DNA from: JBDKJS01 sp039806065
GTDB taxonomy: Bacteria > Bacteroidota > Bacteroidia > AKYH767-A > 2013-40CM-41-45
NCBI GenBank assembly: GCA_039806065.1
Contig: JBDKJS010000065.1
Span: forward strand, 1 to 16,188
DNA: 16,188 bases
Reading direction: 5' to 3'
In this document: positions 8,869 through 15,999 of the stretch, one piece after another
Layout of the letters: each line of letters starts with the position of its first letter
How positions within the stretch are numbered: the stretch's first letter is position 1
Position numbers and translations under genes: made by a program
Notes under the pieces: model-generated
Told to the model about the DNA's origin: nothing
Database searches by the model: none
What the model saw: only the letters and a program-made list of their open reading frames with translations

Positions 8869-8964
8869 TGTAAGCTTTGGGCCATTAATCGATAACAAAA
8901 GGATGAAATTGTACTATATTATAAACATAAGTAATTAAATAGATTAGTAACTGCGTAAAATTAT
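8869..8964 (+). promoter_or_regulatory. Three-block leader/operator element, copy 2 (ahead of the DUF1972 glycosyltransferase)
   Basis: The same ordered blocks as at 4555-4646 are present: TGTAAGCTTT (8869-8878, identical), ATAACAAAAGGATGA (8892-8906, one difference) and TGCGTAAAATTAT (8952-8964, identical). Both copies begin shortly after the stop of the preceding gene (8 and 13 bases). Here the third block lies 44 bases before the next ATG. The 148-base gap 8861-9008 holds nothing else that I can name apart from the inverted repeat listed next. Confidence 0.55.
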
Positions 8965-8972
8965 AATCTATT
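8938..8972. repeat. 9-bp perfect inverted repeat around block 3 of the leader element
   Basis: AATAGATTA (8938-8946) is the exact reverse complement of TAATCTATT (8964-8972), with 17 bases between that hold most of the shared TGCGTAAAATTAT block. The stem is AT-rich, so a DNA operator is as plausible as an RNA hairpin. There is no following T-tract, so it is not a standard terminator. Confidence 0.4.
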
Positions 8973-9008
8973 AAAAATAAGCATTGAAACAAATAACACC
9001 ATCTAAAC

Positions 9009-10208
9009 ATGAACGTAAAGTGCAAAATAGCAATTATAGGCTCGGCAGGCGTACCCGGCCGATATGGTGGTTTTGAAACCTTGGCACACCATCTGGTATT
9101 GCAATTGAACCAGCAGTTCGACCTCACGGTTTATTGCACCCAAAAAATATATACTCCTTCAGAGCGTGTAAAAACATGGAACGGAGCAAGATTAATTTAC
9201 CTGCCGTTTAATGCTAACGGACTTCAAAGCATCATTTATGATTTTATTGCTATCATCCACGCCCTTTTTACAGCCGATAGGTTGGTTATTCTAGGTGTGA
9301 GTGGATGTTCATTATTGCCACTTGTTCGTTTGTTCTCTCGCAAACCTATTATTGTAAACATTGATGGCTTGGAATGGAAGCGCGATAAATGGAGTAAACC
9401 AGTTAAGTGGTTTCTAAAATTTTCAGAATGGTGTGCGGTTAAATTTTCGCATGCTGATATAACTGACAATGCCGCCATTCAACAGTACACGGCCCAAACC
9501 TATGGTACCCTCAGTCATACCATTGCCTATGGTGCCGATCACTGTGCTAAAGTTAACATTGAAGATCAATACAAAGAACAGTATCCTTTTTTACATGGGC
9601 GATATGCATTTAAGGTTTGTAGAATAGAACCTGAAAACAATGTTCATTTGATACTAGAAGCATTTGCCAATATGCCGCATCATAAGTTGGTGATTATTGG
9701 AAATTGGAAGCACAGTGCCTATGGAATAAATTTAAAAATAAAGTATGCTCATTTACCCAATATCTTTTTATTAGATCCTATTTACGAGCCGCACTTACTC
9801 AATATGCTGCGAGGCAATTGCGCTGCCTATATTCATGGCCATAGTGCAGGTGGTACTAATCCATCATTAGTAGAAGCCATGTATTTGAAATTACCCATCA
9901 TTGCATTCAATGTTTCTTATAATAGAGAAACTACCTTTAATAGAGCCATTTACTTTACTACGGCAGCTGAATTGGTCAGTCAATACAATGCTACCAATGC
10001 ATTGGCATTGCAAGAATTATCGTGTATCATGCATGAGCTAGCTCTCAAGCATTACACCTGGCAACGCATAGCCAGCCAGTATGCCGAAGTAATTAACTTA
10101 GTGGTGCACCAGCGTGTCAAACACAAGGCCGCGCCAGCCATGCAAAAGCTCAACAAGCGATGGGCCTTACAATTTGGTTTAGCACAATTTAAACTTAATA
10201 TCAAATAG
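9009..10208 (+). CDS. GT4 glycosyltransferase, DUF1972 (rhamnosyltransferase-like) type
   Basis: The 399-residue protein begins with IAIIGSAGVPGRYGGFETLA (residues 7-26); the G-x-x-G-R-Y-G-G-F-E pattern is the signature of DUF1972 glycosyltransferases, the group that includes streptococcal Cps2T-like rhamnosyltransferases. The C-terminal GT4 half shows HSAGGTNPSLVEAM (E289), where glycine takes the place of the first Glu of the usual E-x7-E pair, as is typical of this subgroup. It transfers a sugar from a nucleotide donor to a lipid-linked acceptor on the cytoplasmic side; rhamnose is a family-based guess only. The gene for the initiating sugar-phosphate transferase follows after one base, so this enzyme may add the second sugar of the same repeat unit. 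The ATG at 9009 fits the family's N-terminus exactly. It is the first gene of its transcription unit, downstream of leader element copy 2. Confidence 0.88.
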   Translation: MNVKCKIAIIGSAGVPGRYGGFETLAHHLVLQLNQQFDLTVYCTQKIYTPSERVKTWNGARLIYLPFNANGLQSIIYDFIAIIHALFTADRLVILGVSGCSLLPLVRLFSRKPIIVNIDGLEWKRDKWSKPVKWFLKFSEWCAVKFSHADITDNAAIQQYTAQTYGTLSHTIAYGADHCAKVNIEDQYKEQYPFLHGRYAFKVCRIEPENNVHLILEAFANMPHHKLVIIGNWKHSAYGINLKIKYAHLPNIFLLDPIYEPHLLNMLRGNCAAYIHGHSAGGTNPSLVEAMYLKLPIIAFNVSYNRETTFNRAIYFTTAAELVSQYNATNALALQELSCIMHELALKHYTWQRIASQYAEVINLVVHQRVKHKAAPAMQKLNKRWALQFGLAQFKLNIK

Positions 10209-10209
10209 C

Positions 10210-11334
10210 ATGGAATTAGGTTTTTACTTTCTCCTCACTTTTGCATCGGCCTATTTCATCGCTCGATTATGCATTCCATTTATTATTCAAATGGCATCTA
10301 AGCACAACCTGCTCGATAAGCCCGATGAACGTAAGCAACATAAAAATCCCATACCAGCTTTTGGTGGTATAGCTATTTTTCTTGGATTTACAGTCACATC
10401 CATCTTTTGGTTAGGTACCTTATCAGGTCCCGAATCACGATTTTTGTTTCCTGCACTCATCATATTATTTGGTACCGGAATCTGTGACGATATACAACCC
10501 ATTAGCCCCAAAGTCAAATTTCTTTTTCAGTTCATTGCTGCATTCATCGTTTGCTATGGTGGATTCAGAATTACCAATCTCTACGGGTTTCTCAATATTT
10601 ATGAAATCAATATTGTGACACAATATGCGCTCACCATGGTTTTTATTGCAGGGTTTACCAATGCATTCAACCTTATTGATGGAGTAGATGGTTTGGCTGG
10701 TGGCATTGGATTTATTATTTCATTAGCATTTGCCATATTATTTTATAATACTTCCCTTTATTTTTATTTTGCTTTGTGCTTAGCCCTTTGTGGAGCTTTA
10801 CTTGGATTTTTGGTGTTTAATTTTTCACCGGCTCGCATCTTCATGGGCGATACAGGCAGCCTAACTCTCGGTTTTATTTTGGTCGTATTGGGAATTAAAT
10901 TTCTCTCACTGGCTGATCACTTCATACTAGGTGTTGAATTGAAAAATCCATTGGTAGTATTGGCATCCATGCTCTTCATCCCCATTTTTGATACACTTCG
11001 TGTATTTGCCATAAGAATTTATAAAGGTAAGTCTCCATTCAGTGCCGATAGGAGGCACATTCACCATCGCCTGTTGCGCAATAATTTAAATCATAAAACA
11101 GTGTCGCTCATTATTTACACTGTTACCGTACAGTTCATACTTTTAGGTTTGTACTTGCAGTCATTGGGTACTTCGCGTAGCATCATATTTTTATTTATGT
11201 GCAGCATCTTACTCACTGAAGTAATAACCATATTCTTCATTTACCAATCAAGGCGTAAGATGAAAGGGGTAATTAATCAACTGCGAGAACACAATCGATC
11301 CAATCAATTTGCAAAAAGAATCTTGAAACCTTAG
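10210..11334 (+). CDS. wecA: WecA/TagO-type polyprenyl-phosphate sugar-1-phosphate transferase
   Basis: This polytopic membrane protein of 374 residues (about ten or eleven hydrophobic helices, the usual length) belongs to the MraY/WecA/TagO family. Visible motifs in order: DKPDERKQHKNPIPAFGG (36-53), the Mg-binding CDD (D93-D94), NAFNLIDGVDGLAGG (151-165), FMGDTGS (211-217) and HIHHRLL (283-289). The His-rich last motif separates WecA/TagO-like enzymes from MraY. The reaction moves a HexNAc-1-phosphate (GlcNAc-1-P in the best-known members) from its UDP sugar to undecaprenyl phosphate, which starts O-antigen, enterobacterial common antigen, teichoic acid or capsule synthesis. It starts one base after the DUF1972 glycosyltransferase and is probably translated from the same mRNA. 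The exact sugar cannot be told, so the gene symbol is by family, not proven orthology. Confidence 0.92.
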   Translation: MELGFYFLLTFASAYFIARLCIPFIIQMASKHNLLDKPDERKQHKNPIPAFGGIAIFLGFTVTSIFWLGTLSGPESRFLFPALIILFGTGICDDIQPISPKVKFLFQFIAAFIVCYGGFRITNLYGFLNIYEINIVTQYALTMVFIAGFTNAFNLIDGVDGLAGGIGFIISLAFAILFYNTSLYFYFALCLALCGALLGFLVFNFSPARIFMGDTGSLTLGFILVVLGIKFLSLADHFILGVELKNPLVVLASMLFIPIFDTLRVFAIRIYKGKSPFSADRRHIHHRLLRNNLNHKTVSLIIYTVTVQFILLGLYLQSLGTSRSIIFLFMCSILLTEVITIFFIYQSRRKMKGVINQLREHNRSNQFAKRILKP

Positions 11335-11351
11335 TAACTTAACAAAATAAC

Positions 11352-11861
11352 ATGGAACAGAAACAATTTACAATTTACCTACTTGATGACAACGTCATGT
11401 ATGCTCAAGTAATCAAGGGGGCACTAGAATTTGAAAGTCATATACGCGTTGAAGTGTTTAGCGATGGCTATTCACTCCTCAAGCGTTGTGTAGATAAGCC
11501 AGATATGATCTTACTAGATTATGAATTGGACATAGATAATCCGCAAGCTCCTACAGGTGAAGATTTTTTACGTGTCATCAAGGATTTAAATAGCCAGCAG
11601 GTAGTAGTAATGCTCAGCAGTAATGACAAGCTTGCCAAGGCTGTGGAATTGCTCAAACAAGGAGCATTCGATTATGTGATGAAAGATGATCACACGGTTG
11701 ATAAAATAAAAAGTGTGATCCAAAACCTTCGAGAGATAAAGTATCTTAAAGAAAACTTCACCGATTTAAAACAAACCGTGGCATCCGAAAAAAATAGGGC
11801 CATCATCACCGCTACCAGTGCAGTGGTCATTAGCGCACTCCTATTTTGGCTTGCAGCGTAG
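11352..11861 (+). CDS. Receiver (REC) domain response regulator with C-terminal transmembrane tail
   Basis: The 169-residue protein is a CheY-like receiver domain (about 6-128): acidic pair D12-D13, phospho-acceptor D56 in MILLDYEL, S89/S90 in VVMLSSND and K111 in FDYVMKDD, all the residues needed for phosphorylation. In place of a DNA-binding or enzyme output domain it has a short helix, possibly a coiled coil (about 127-148), and ends in one hydrophobic segment, about 150-168 (IITATSAVVISALLFWLAA), which looks like a tail anchor in the inner membrane. The gene lies 17 bases after wecA and is probably co-transcribed with it. I infer that a phosphorylation-driven change at the membrane adjusts glycan synthesis, export or motility; the partner kinase is not in the window. 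No frameshift or stop hints at a lost output domain. Confidence 0.85.
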   Translation: MEQKQFTIYLLDDNVMYAQVIKGALEFESHIRVEVFSDGYSLLKRCVDKPDMILLDYELDIDNPQAPTGEDFLRVIKDLNSQQVVVMLSSNDKLAKAVELLKQGAFDYVMKDDHTVDKIKSVIQNLREIKYLKENFTDLKQTVASEKNRAIITATSAVVISALLFWLAA

Positions 11862-11900
11862 TTTTTTATTCACAATCCCTTTTATAATTACCCACATACA

Positions 11901-11932
11901 TTGATTTGCTGCCGCTTTATTTGCTAGTTTTG
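11901..11932 (+). promoter_or_regulatory. Bacteroidota-type promoter for purD
   Basis: An exact TAnnTTTG -7 box (TAGTTTTG, 11925-11932) is preceded by TTG at 11901-11903 with 21 bases between, matching the primary sigma factor pattern of Bacteroidota. The box ends 20 bases before the purD ATG, which leaves a short leader. The run of T after the preceding stop (from about 11862) has no hairpin before it. Confidence 0.7.
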
Positions 11933-11952
11933 TACGCAAATATTGTAAGCAC

Positions 11953-13218
11953 ATGAATGTATTATTACTTGGCAGTGGCGGTCGTGAACATGCCTTAGCT
12001 TGGAAGTTAGCGCAAAGTCCATTACTATCATCACTCTACATTGCACCGGGCAATGCTGGTACACTTGACTATGGCGAAAACTTGGCTATTGATATCACCG
12101 ATTTTTCACAAATAAAAACTGCTTGTCTCGATTTGGCTATCAATATGGTGATCGTGGGCCCTGAGGAACCATTGGTGAAAGGCCTGCAAAATTTCTTCAA
12201 AGCCGATCCCGCACTTTCCCCCATCCTCTTTATCGGGCCATCGCAGCAAGGAGCGCTGTTGGAAGGGAGCAAAGATTTTGCAAAAGAATTTATGGCCAAA
12301 TATGAAATACCAACACCAGCCTATAAAACATTTACCTCGCATAACATTGGCGAAGCGCCAGCTTTTTTAAATAAAATAGGTGCCCCCTATGTGCTCAAGG
12401 CAGATGGTTTAGCTGCCGGCAAAGGCGTTATCATTCTTGAAGATAAACAGCAAGCCTTACAAGAGCTAGATGCCATGATCCATGGAAAGAAATTTGGCGA
12501 AGCTAGCACCAAAGTAGTTATAGAAGAATTTAAAAACGGAACCGAACTAAGTGTATTTGTGCTTACCGATGGGCAATCCTATAAGATACTACCAGCTGCC
12601 CGCGATTATAAAAGAGTTGGCGATGGCAATACCGGACTCAACACCGGAGGTATGGGCGCCATTAGCCCAGTGCCAGAAATAGATAAAGATTTTTTACAAC
12701 GGATTGAAGACCGCATCATCCGCATTACGGTCAATGCGCTCCATCAAGAAGGCATCTCCTATCAAGGGTTCCTCTTTTTTGGAATCATGAAGTGTAATAA
12801 CAATCCGTATGTGATAGAATATAATTGCCGCTTGGGCGATCCAGAAACGGAAGTAATAATGCCCCGTCTTAAAAATGACCTTATAGAGTTATTGGTAGCA
12901 GTGCACCAACAAACATTGAGTGATGAAATCATAGTAGAGGACAAACGCAGCGCTGCCACAGTAGTGATGGTAAGTGGAGGATATCCTGGCCCGTATCAAA
13001 AAGGAAAGGTCATCACCGGTGCCGATCAAATTAAAGAAAGCCTGGTATTCCATGCCGGCACTGCCGAACACAATGAAAGCATCATCACTTCCGGAGGTCG
13101 GGTAATGGCCATCACCTCATTAGGTGAAAATATCCAAGAGGCTGCGGCTAAAACTTATGCCGCACTTACCGATGTTGCTTTTGAAGGGATGTATTATCGC
13201 AAAGATATTGGTTCCTAG
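11953..13218 (+). CDS. purD: Phosphoribosylamine--glycine ligase (GAR synthetase)
   Basis: PurD joins glycine to 5-phosphoribosylamine with ATP, giving glycinamide ribonucleotide, the second step of purine synthesis in the cytoplasm. The 421 residues match the family length. Visible: the N-terminal loop VLLLGSGGREHALAWKL (3-19), VGPEEPLVKG (68-77), the ATP-grasp segment APYVLKADGLAAGKGVII (144-161), GDGNTGLNTGGMGAISPVP (223-241) and the metal-binding EYNCRLGDPETEV in the last third. No residue appears to be missing. It has its own promoter and shares no theme with the polysaccharide genes upstream; it is a housekeeping gene bordering the cluster. Its TAG stop is directly followed by the stop of the gene on the opposite strand. 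The ATG at 11953 fits the family start exactly. Confidence 0.97.
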   Translation: MNVLLLGSGGREHALAWKLAQSPLLSSLYIAPGNAGTLDYGENLAIDITDFSQIKTACLDLAINMVIVGPEEPLVKGLQNFFKADPALSPILFIGPSQQGALLEGSKDFAKEFMAKYEIPTPAYKTFTSHNIGEAPAFLNKIGAPYVLKADGLAAGKGVIILEDKQQALQELDAMIHGKKFGEASTKVVIEEFKNGTELSVFVLTDGQSYKILPAARDYKRVGDGNTGLNTGGMGAISPVPEIDKDFLQRIEDRIIRITVNALHQEGISYQGFLFFGIMKCNNNPYVIEYNCRLGDPETEVIMPRLKNDLIELLVAVHQQTLSDEIIVEDKRSAATVVMVSGGYPGPYQKGKVITGADQIKESLVFHAGTAEHNESIITSGGRVMAITSLGENIQEAAAKTYAALTDVAFEGMYYRKDIGS

Positions 13219-15570
13219 TTAATGCACTATCATTAGGCGGTAGCTCCTATTGTTTACACTTACTGTGTACAATCCACTAGTAAACCGATCGGTGGCAATA
13301 GATTTTTTACTTCCGGTAAGCCCAGCTTCATACACCACCTTACCCTGCATGTTCCATATTTTTATATTCAGTAAAGCTTGCTTCGGATTCACTATCGTGA
13401 GCACCTCATCAGCTGGGTTGGGAAACAAACTGAATGGCACATCACCCGTAACAGCTAGTGCGGTATTGATCGTGTCCACTATTTCCACCCTTAACTCATC
13501 AAAATTTATTCCATCCCCTTCTTGAAAGCCATCGCTCACCAATTCAAATTTGAGCAATACTTCATTACCCAAAAAATTATTAAGTGAAGCCCTATTGGGT
13601 CTAAAACCCTGAGAGTTGCCATCAAAAATAGGAGCTCCTAATAATTGAAAATTATTTCCTGCCCTTGTGTATTCAGTACAAAGGGGTGTCCATTGCACGC
13701 CATTGTCTATGCTAGCATACAACACTGCATAATCATAACCCTTTTCTATATCCCACTGCGCATCAAATGTGAGTGTAGCATCAGCAGCAGTAGTCAAATC
13801 AATAGGTGTATTCAATGTCAAGGAGGTAATACTATTGGGTTGATACACATTCTGCGGACTATCTCCAATAGAGCTGGGAAGGCTACTGTAAGTGCCCACA
13901 TCCACACCCCACAAACCCCCAGCACCATTCCAAGCAGTCACACTACCTCCATCTTCATACAATACCAATGTGGGAGTACCATATACCTGCTGTATGGTAT
14001 CAGTAAGGGTAAAGTAGCCATTATCTACCACCAATACATAGTCAATGGCGCTACCAGTAGTTATAGATGAAGACAAATTTAAAATTATCGAATCGTTAAA
14101 AGTCAATAATTGTGGCAGCCCGCTATAAACTTTAGCCGCGCCCACACTTTGTATATTACCACTCAGCGGATTAATGCTTATGGTGCATCCTCCTAAATTG
14201 TTAAACCCATAATTTTTAAAATCAAAACGACAATAAGTGGTGGCACCGGTAACATATCGCGGTTGTTTGTGTTGCGCCAGCACATAGCTCCCCGTTAATC
14301 GAGCCAAACTCAGATTACTATAAACGTTCTCTATACACAGCGGAACAATTCGTTGTGGCGCAGGCCAAAAACCATCATCGGCCGTGCCCACCTCAGGGGT
14401 AAATGCAAACACCTTTGGCTTGCTCAACGAGTCGCCATAGTACCAATCATCACTTCCTCCATTGGCCACATAGTTCACTGTTTCGGGAGCCGTGCCAGCC
14501 TTATAGCGATTGCACCGCGTGAGCAGGTAAGCTAAATTTCGGTATAGTGTAGAGTCGTTGGTATAGGCCATCGGCTGGTGACCGTATGGGTGAATTAATA
14601 GATTACTGTAACTATGGTAATTAAAAGTAAGCACAAACTGGTGAGCACTCACAAAGTTAAATACCGCTTCCGTTTCAGGTTCGCTAAATGAGTGCGTGCC
14701 CCTGTAAGTATCATCACCCCCAAATGGCGATGAACCCACATCATCATACCCCCAATTCACATCATAGTTTCTATTCAAGTCCACCCCCACAGATCCATCA
14801 GCATTGGCCCTTCTATTTTTTCGCCACAGTCCACCACCAGCAGGGTTACTAACCTCATTATACACATAACCATCCGGATTCAAACATGGAATAAAAAAAA
14901 GCTCATTGTTGTCAAGCAGGTTTGTCACCTCCTGATCAGTACCATACCGTTCTAGCAAATAGCACATATAAAAAACCAGCTGCATCATACTCTGCGGTTC
15001 ACGGGCATGGTGCAGGGCAGTGTATAGCAGTTCAGGCTCATTCTCATCCACCCCCACATTGTCCGATAGTTTTATAAAATAAACATACCGCCCCTCAGCA
15101 GTGAGCAATGTACTGTCTATAGCAGCCCTCCCTGTTGCCAATCCAGGATACCACACCTGCATGCTATCTATCAAAGTCCACAACTCATCATAAGTTAAAA
15201 AGCCGGCCATACTACCCATTGAAAAATGTTGCGGCACTTCATAGTCACACATCGCATGGCAAGCATCATTTGCAAAACCAACAGCCGCTTGAGTCATACC
15301 AGCACGATTGCGGTAATAATACTCAGCATCTGTTGCTAAAACCGTGGTAGTAAACCCTGCATCAGTTATCCTCTCAAAAGTACCCTTGCTAAAATCCCCA
15401 ACAAACCACACATTAGGCCTTAAATCACCTTCGGTCAAATCCACACCCAACTTGGCAAGCTCCCCAGTAGATCGTTCACCTAACCACACTTTAGCTTTAA
15501 TGAAACCTTCAGCCGCAGCCATTTCGGCCAGCAAACAAAGTGCCCATAACACTACAAATTTTTTTTTCAT
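13219..15570 (-). CDS. Secreted M14 zinc carboxypeptidase with type A T9SS sorting domain
   Basis: The 783-residue protein has a signal peptide (MKKK then hydrophobic, cut near residue 20), a propeptide-like part (about 21-110), an M14 metallocarboxypeptidase domain (about 120-425), a beta-rich linker (about 430-530), a MAM/jelly-roll-like domain of the sort found in immune-inhibitor-A-type proteases (about 535-700) and a type A T9SS C-terminal domain (about 710-783, with FSLFPNPADEVLTI and SGLYTVSV). Zinc ligands are H188 and E191 in HHAREP and H319 in NYHSYS; substrate-binding residues lie in NPDGYVY, WRKNRR and GVDLNRNY; the catalytic glutamate is E393 in FTPEVG. The active site looks complete. 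It should remove C-terminal residues from peptides outside the cell, for nutrition or surface processing. The ATG at 15568-15570 gives a proper signal peptide and lies 31 bases after a good promoter. Codons 2-4 form a run of nine A. Confidence 0.94.
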   Translation of the reverse strand: MKKKFVVLWALCLLAEMAAAEGFIKAKVWLGERSTGELAKLGVDLTEGDLRPNVWFVGDFSKGTFERITDAGFTTTVLATDAEYYYRNRAGMTQAAVGFANDACHAMCDYEVPQHFSMGSMAGFLTYDELWTLIDSMQVWYPGLATGRAAIDSTLLTAEGRYVYFIKLSDNVGVDENEPELLYTALHHAREPQSMMQLVFYMCYLLERYGTDQEVTNLLDNNELFFIPCLNPDGYVYNEVSNPAGGGLWRKNRRANADGSVGVDLNRNYDVNWGYDDVGSSPFGGDDTYRGTHSFSEPETEAVFNFVSAHQFVLTFNYHSYSNLLIHPYGHQPMAYTNDSTLYRNLAYLLTRCNRYKAGTAPETVNYVANGGSDDWYYGDSLSKPKVFAFTPEVGTADDGFWPAPQRIVPLCIENVYSNLSLARLTGSYVLAQHKQPRYVTGATTYCRFDFKNYGFNNLGGCTISINPLSGNIQSVGAAKVYSGLPQLLTFNDSIILNLSSSITTGSAIDYVLVVDNGYFTLTDTIQQVYGTPTLVLYEDGGSVTAWNGAGGLWGVDVGTYSSLPSSIGDSPQNVYQPNSITSLTLNTPIDLTTAADATLTFDAQWDIEKGYDYAVLYASIDNGVQWTPLCTEYTRAGNNFQLLGAPIFDGNSQGFRPNRASLNNFLGNEVLLKFELVSDGFQEGDGINFDELRVEIVDTINTALAVTGDVPFSLFPNPADEVLTIVNPKQALLNIKIWNMQGKVVYEAGLTGSKKSIATDRFTSGLYTVSVNNRSYRLMIVH

Positions 15571-15600
15571 TCTCTAAACACTTAAATATAATTATAACCC

Positions 15601-15634
15601 CAAAGATAAAATTAAATCCCCACCGCTTGCACAA
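15601..15634 (-). promoter_or_regulatory. Bacteroidota-type promoter for the M14 carboxypeptidase
   Basis: Read on the - strand, TATCTTTG (15608 to 15601) is an exact TAnnTTTG -7 box, with TTG at 15634-15632 and 23 bases between. The box ends 30 bases before the ATG at 15570, so a leader of roughly 25 bases is expected. Confidence 0.65.
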
Positions 15635-15725
15635 CTCACTAACAGCGCATCATAATAATTTTTTTTTTAGGGCGGCATCACCACCACTGCCCCTAATCAG
15701 CAGCAGTGCCGGTGTTCGCTCATAG

Positions 15726-15756
15726 TGCTGCTAAAAAAAATACTTTTTTAGCAGCA
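15726..15756. repeat. 13-bp perfect hairpin with an alternative partner arm
   Basis: TGCTGCTAAAAAA (15726-15738) is the exact reverse complement of TTTTTTAGCAGCA (15744-15756), with a 5-base loop. An upstream AGCAGCA (15699-15705) can pair with the same TGCTGCT (15726-15732), so the two hairpins exclude each other. The GC pairs are at the foot of the stem and the A/T pairs near the loop, which is not the form of a standard intrinsic terminator. Confidence 0.5.
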
Positions 15757-15871
15757 GCTAATCCGCTCACCCCGGGCCGCTATTCATCGCCTCAGCATCT
15801 ATTTGCCTTAGTCAGCCCATATCTGCAACCTACAGCTATTAAAGAATTACAGCATAAGCTAAATTTTTTCG

Positions 15872-15969
15872 CATCATCAACACCTTTGCACAGCCCGTTC
15901 TCAAGATGGAATAAGGAAAATATTTTTCTCCAACGTTAGGCAACTGTGTATTGATGATGGTTTTCCTTA
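15872..15969. repeat. Two crossing 9-bp inverted repeats
   Basis: CATCATCAA (15872-15880) pairs with TTGATGATG (15951-15959), and TAAGGAAAA (15912-15920) pairs with TTTTCCTTA (15961-15969). The arms alternate, so the two stems would form a pseudoknot-like arrangement if transcribed. Both matches are perfect. Function is unknown and chance is possible. Confidence 0.35.
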
Positions 15970-15999
15970 ATTGTTTTTTATGACTATAGCTATTAGATA

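Larger units (their letters stand above)
15635..15990. other. Gene-poor intergenic stretch with inverted repeats
   Basis: No convincing gene is seen on either strand. Short open frames here begin with GTG or have no family resemblance. The stretch holds a run of ten T (15659-15668), a 13-bp hairpin (15726-15756) and two crossing 9-bp inverted repeats (15872-15969), described separately. Confidence 0.6.

Noticed and set aside
11862..11900. T-rich run after the receiver gene as a terminator
   Set aside because: No GC-rich stem comes before it; the run alone is not enough.
13645..14070. 141-codon open frame on + inside the carboxypeptidase gene
   Set aside because: It is antisense to strongly supported M14 protein sequence, and its translation has no recognisable domain; it is a shadow frame.
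15659..15695. Run of ten T next to a GGGCGG...CTGCCC hairpin as a terminator
   Set aside because: On + the T run comes before the stem, and on - an A run follows it, so the order is wrong on both strands; the stem is also short and needs a G-T pair.
15881..15890. CACCTTTG as a + strand promoter -7 box
   Set aside because: It is one base away from TAnnTTTG, but no TTG lies at the right distance upstream and no gene follows.
15706..15939. 77-codon open frame on +
   Set aside because: It begins with GTG, runs through the A/T hairpin, has low-complexity composition and no promoter or family resemblance.
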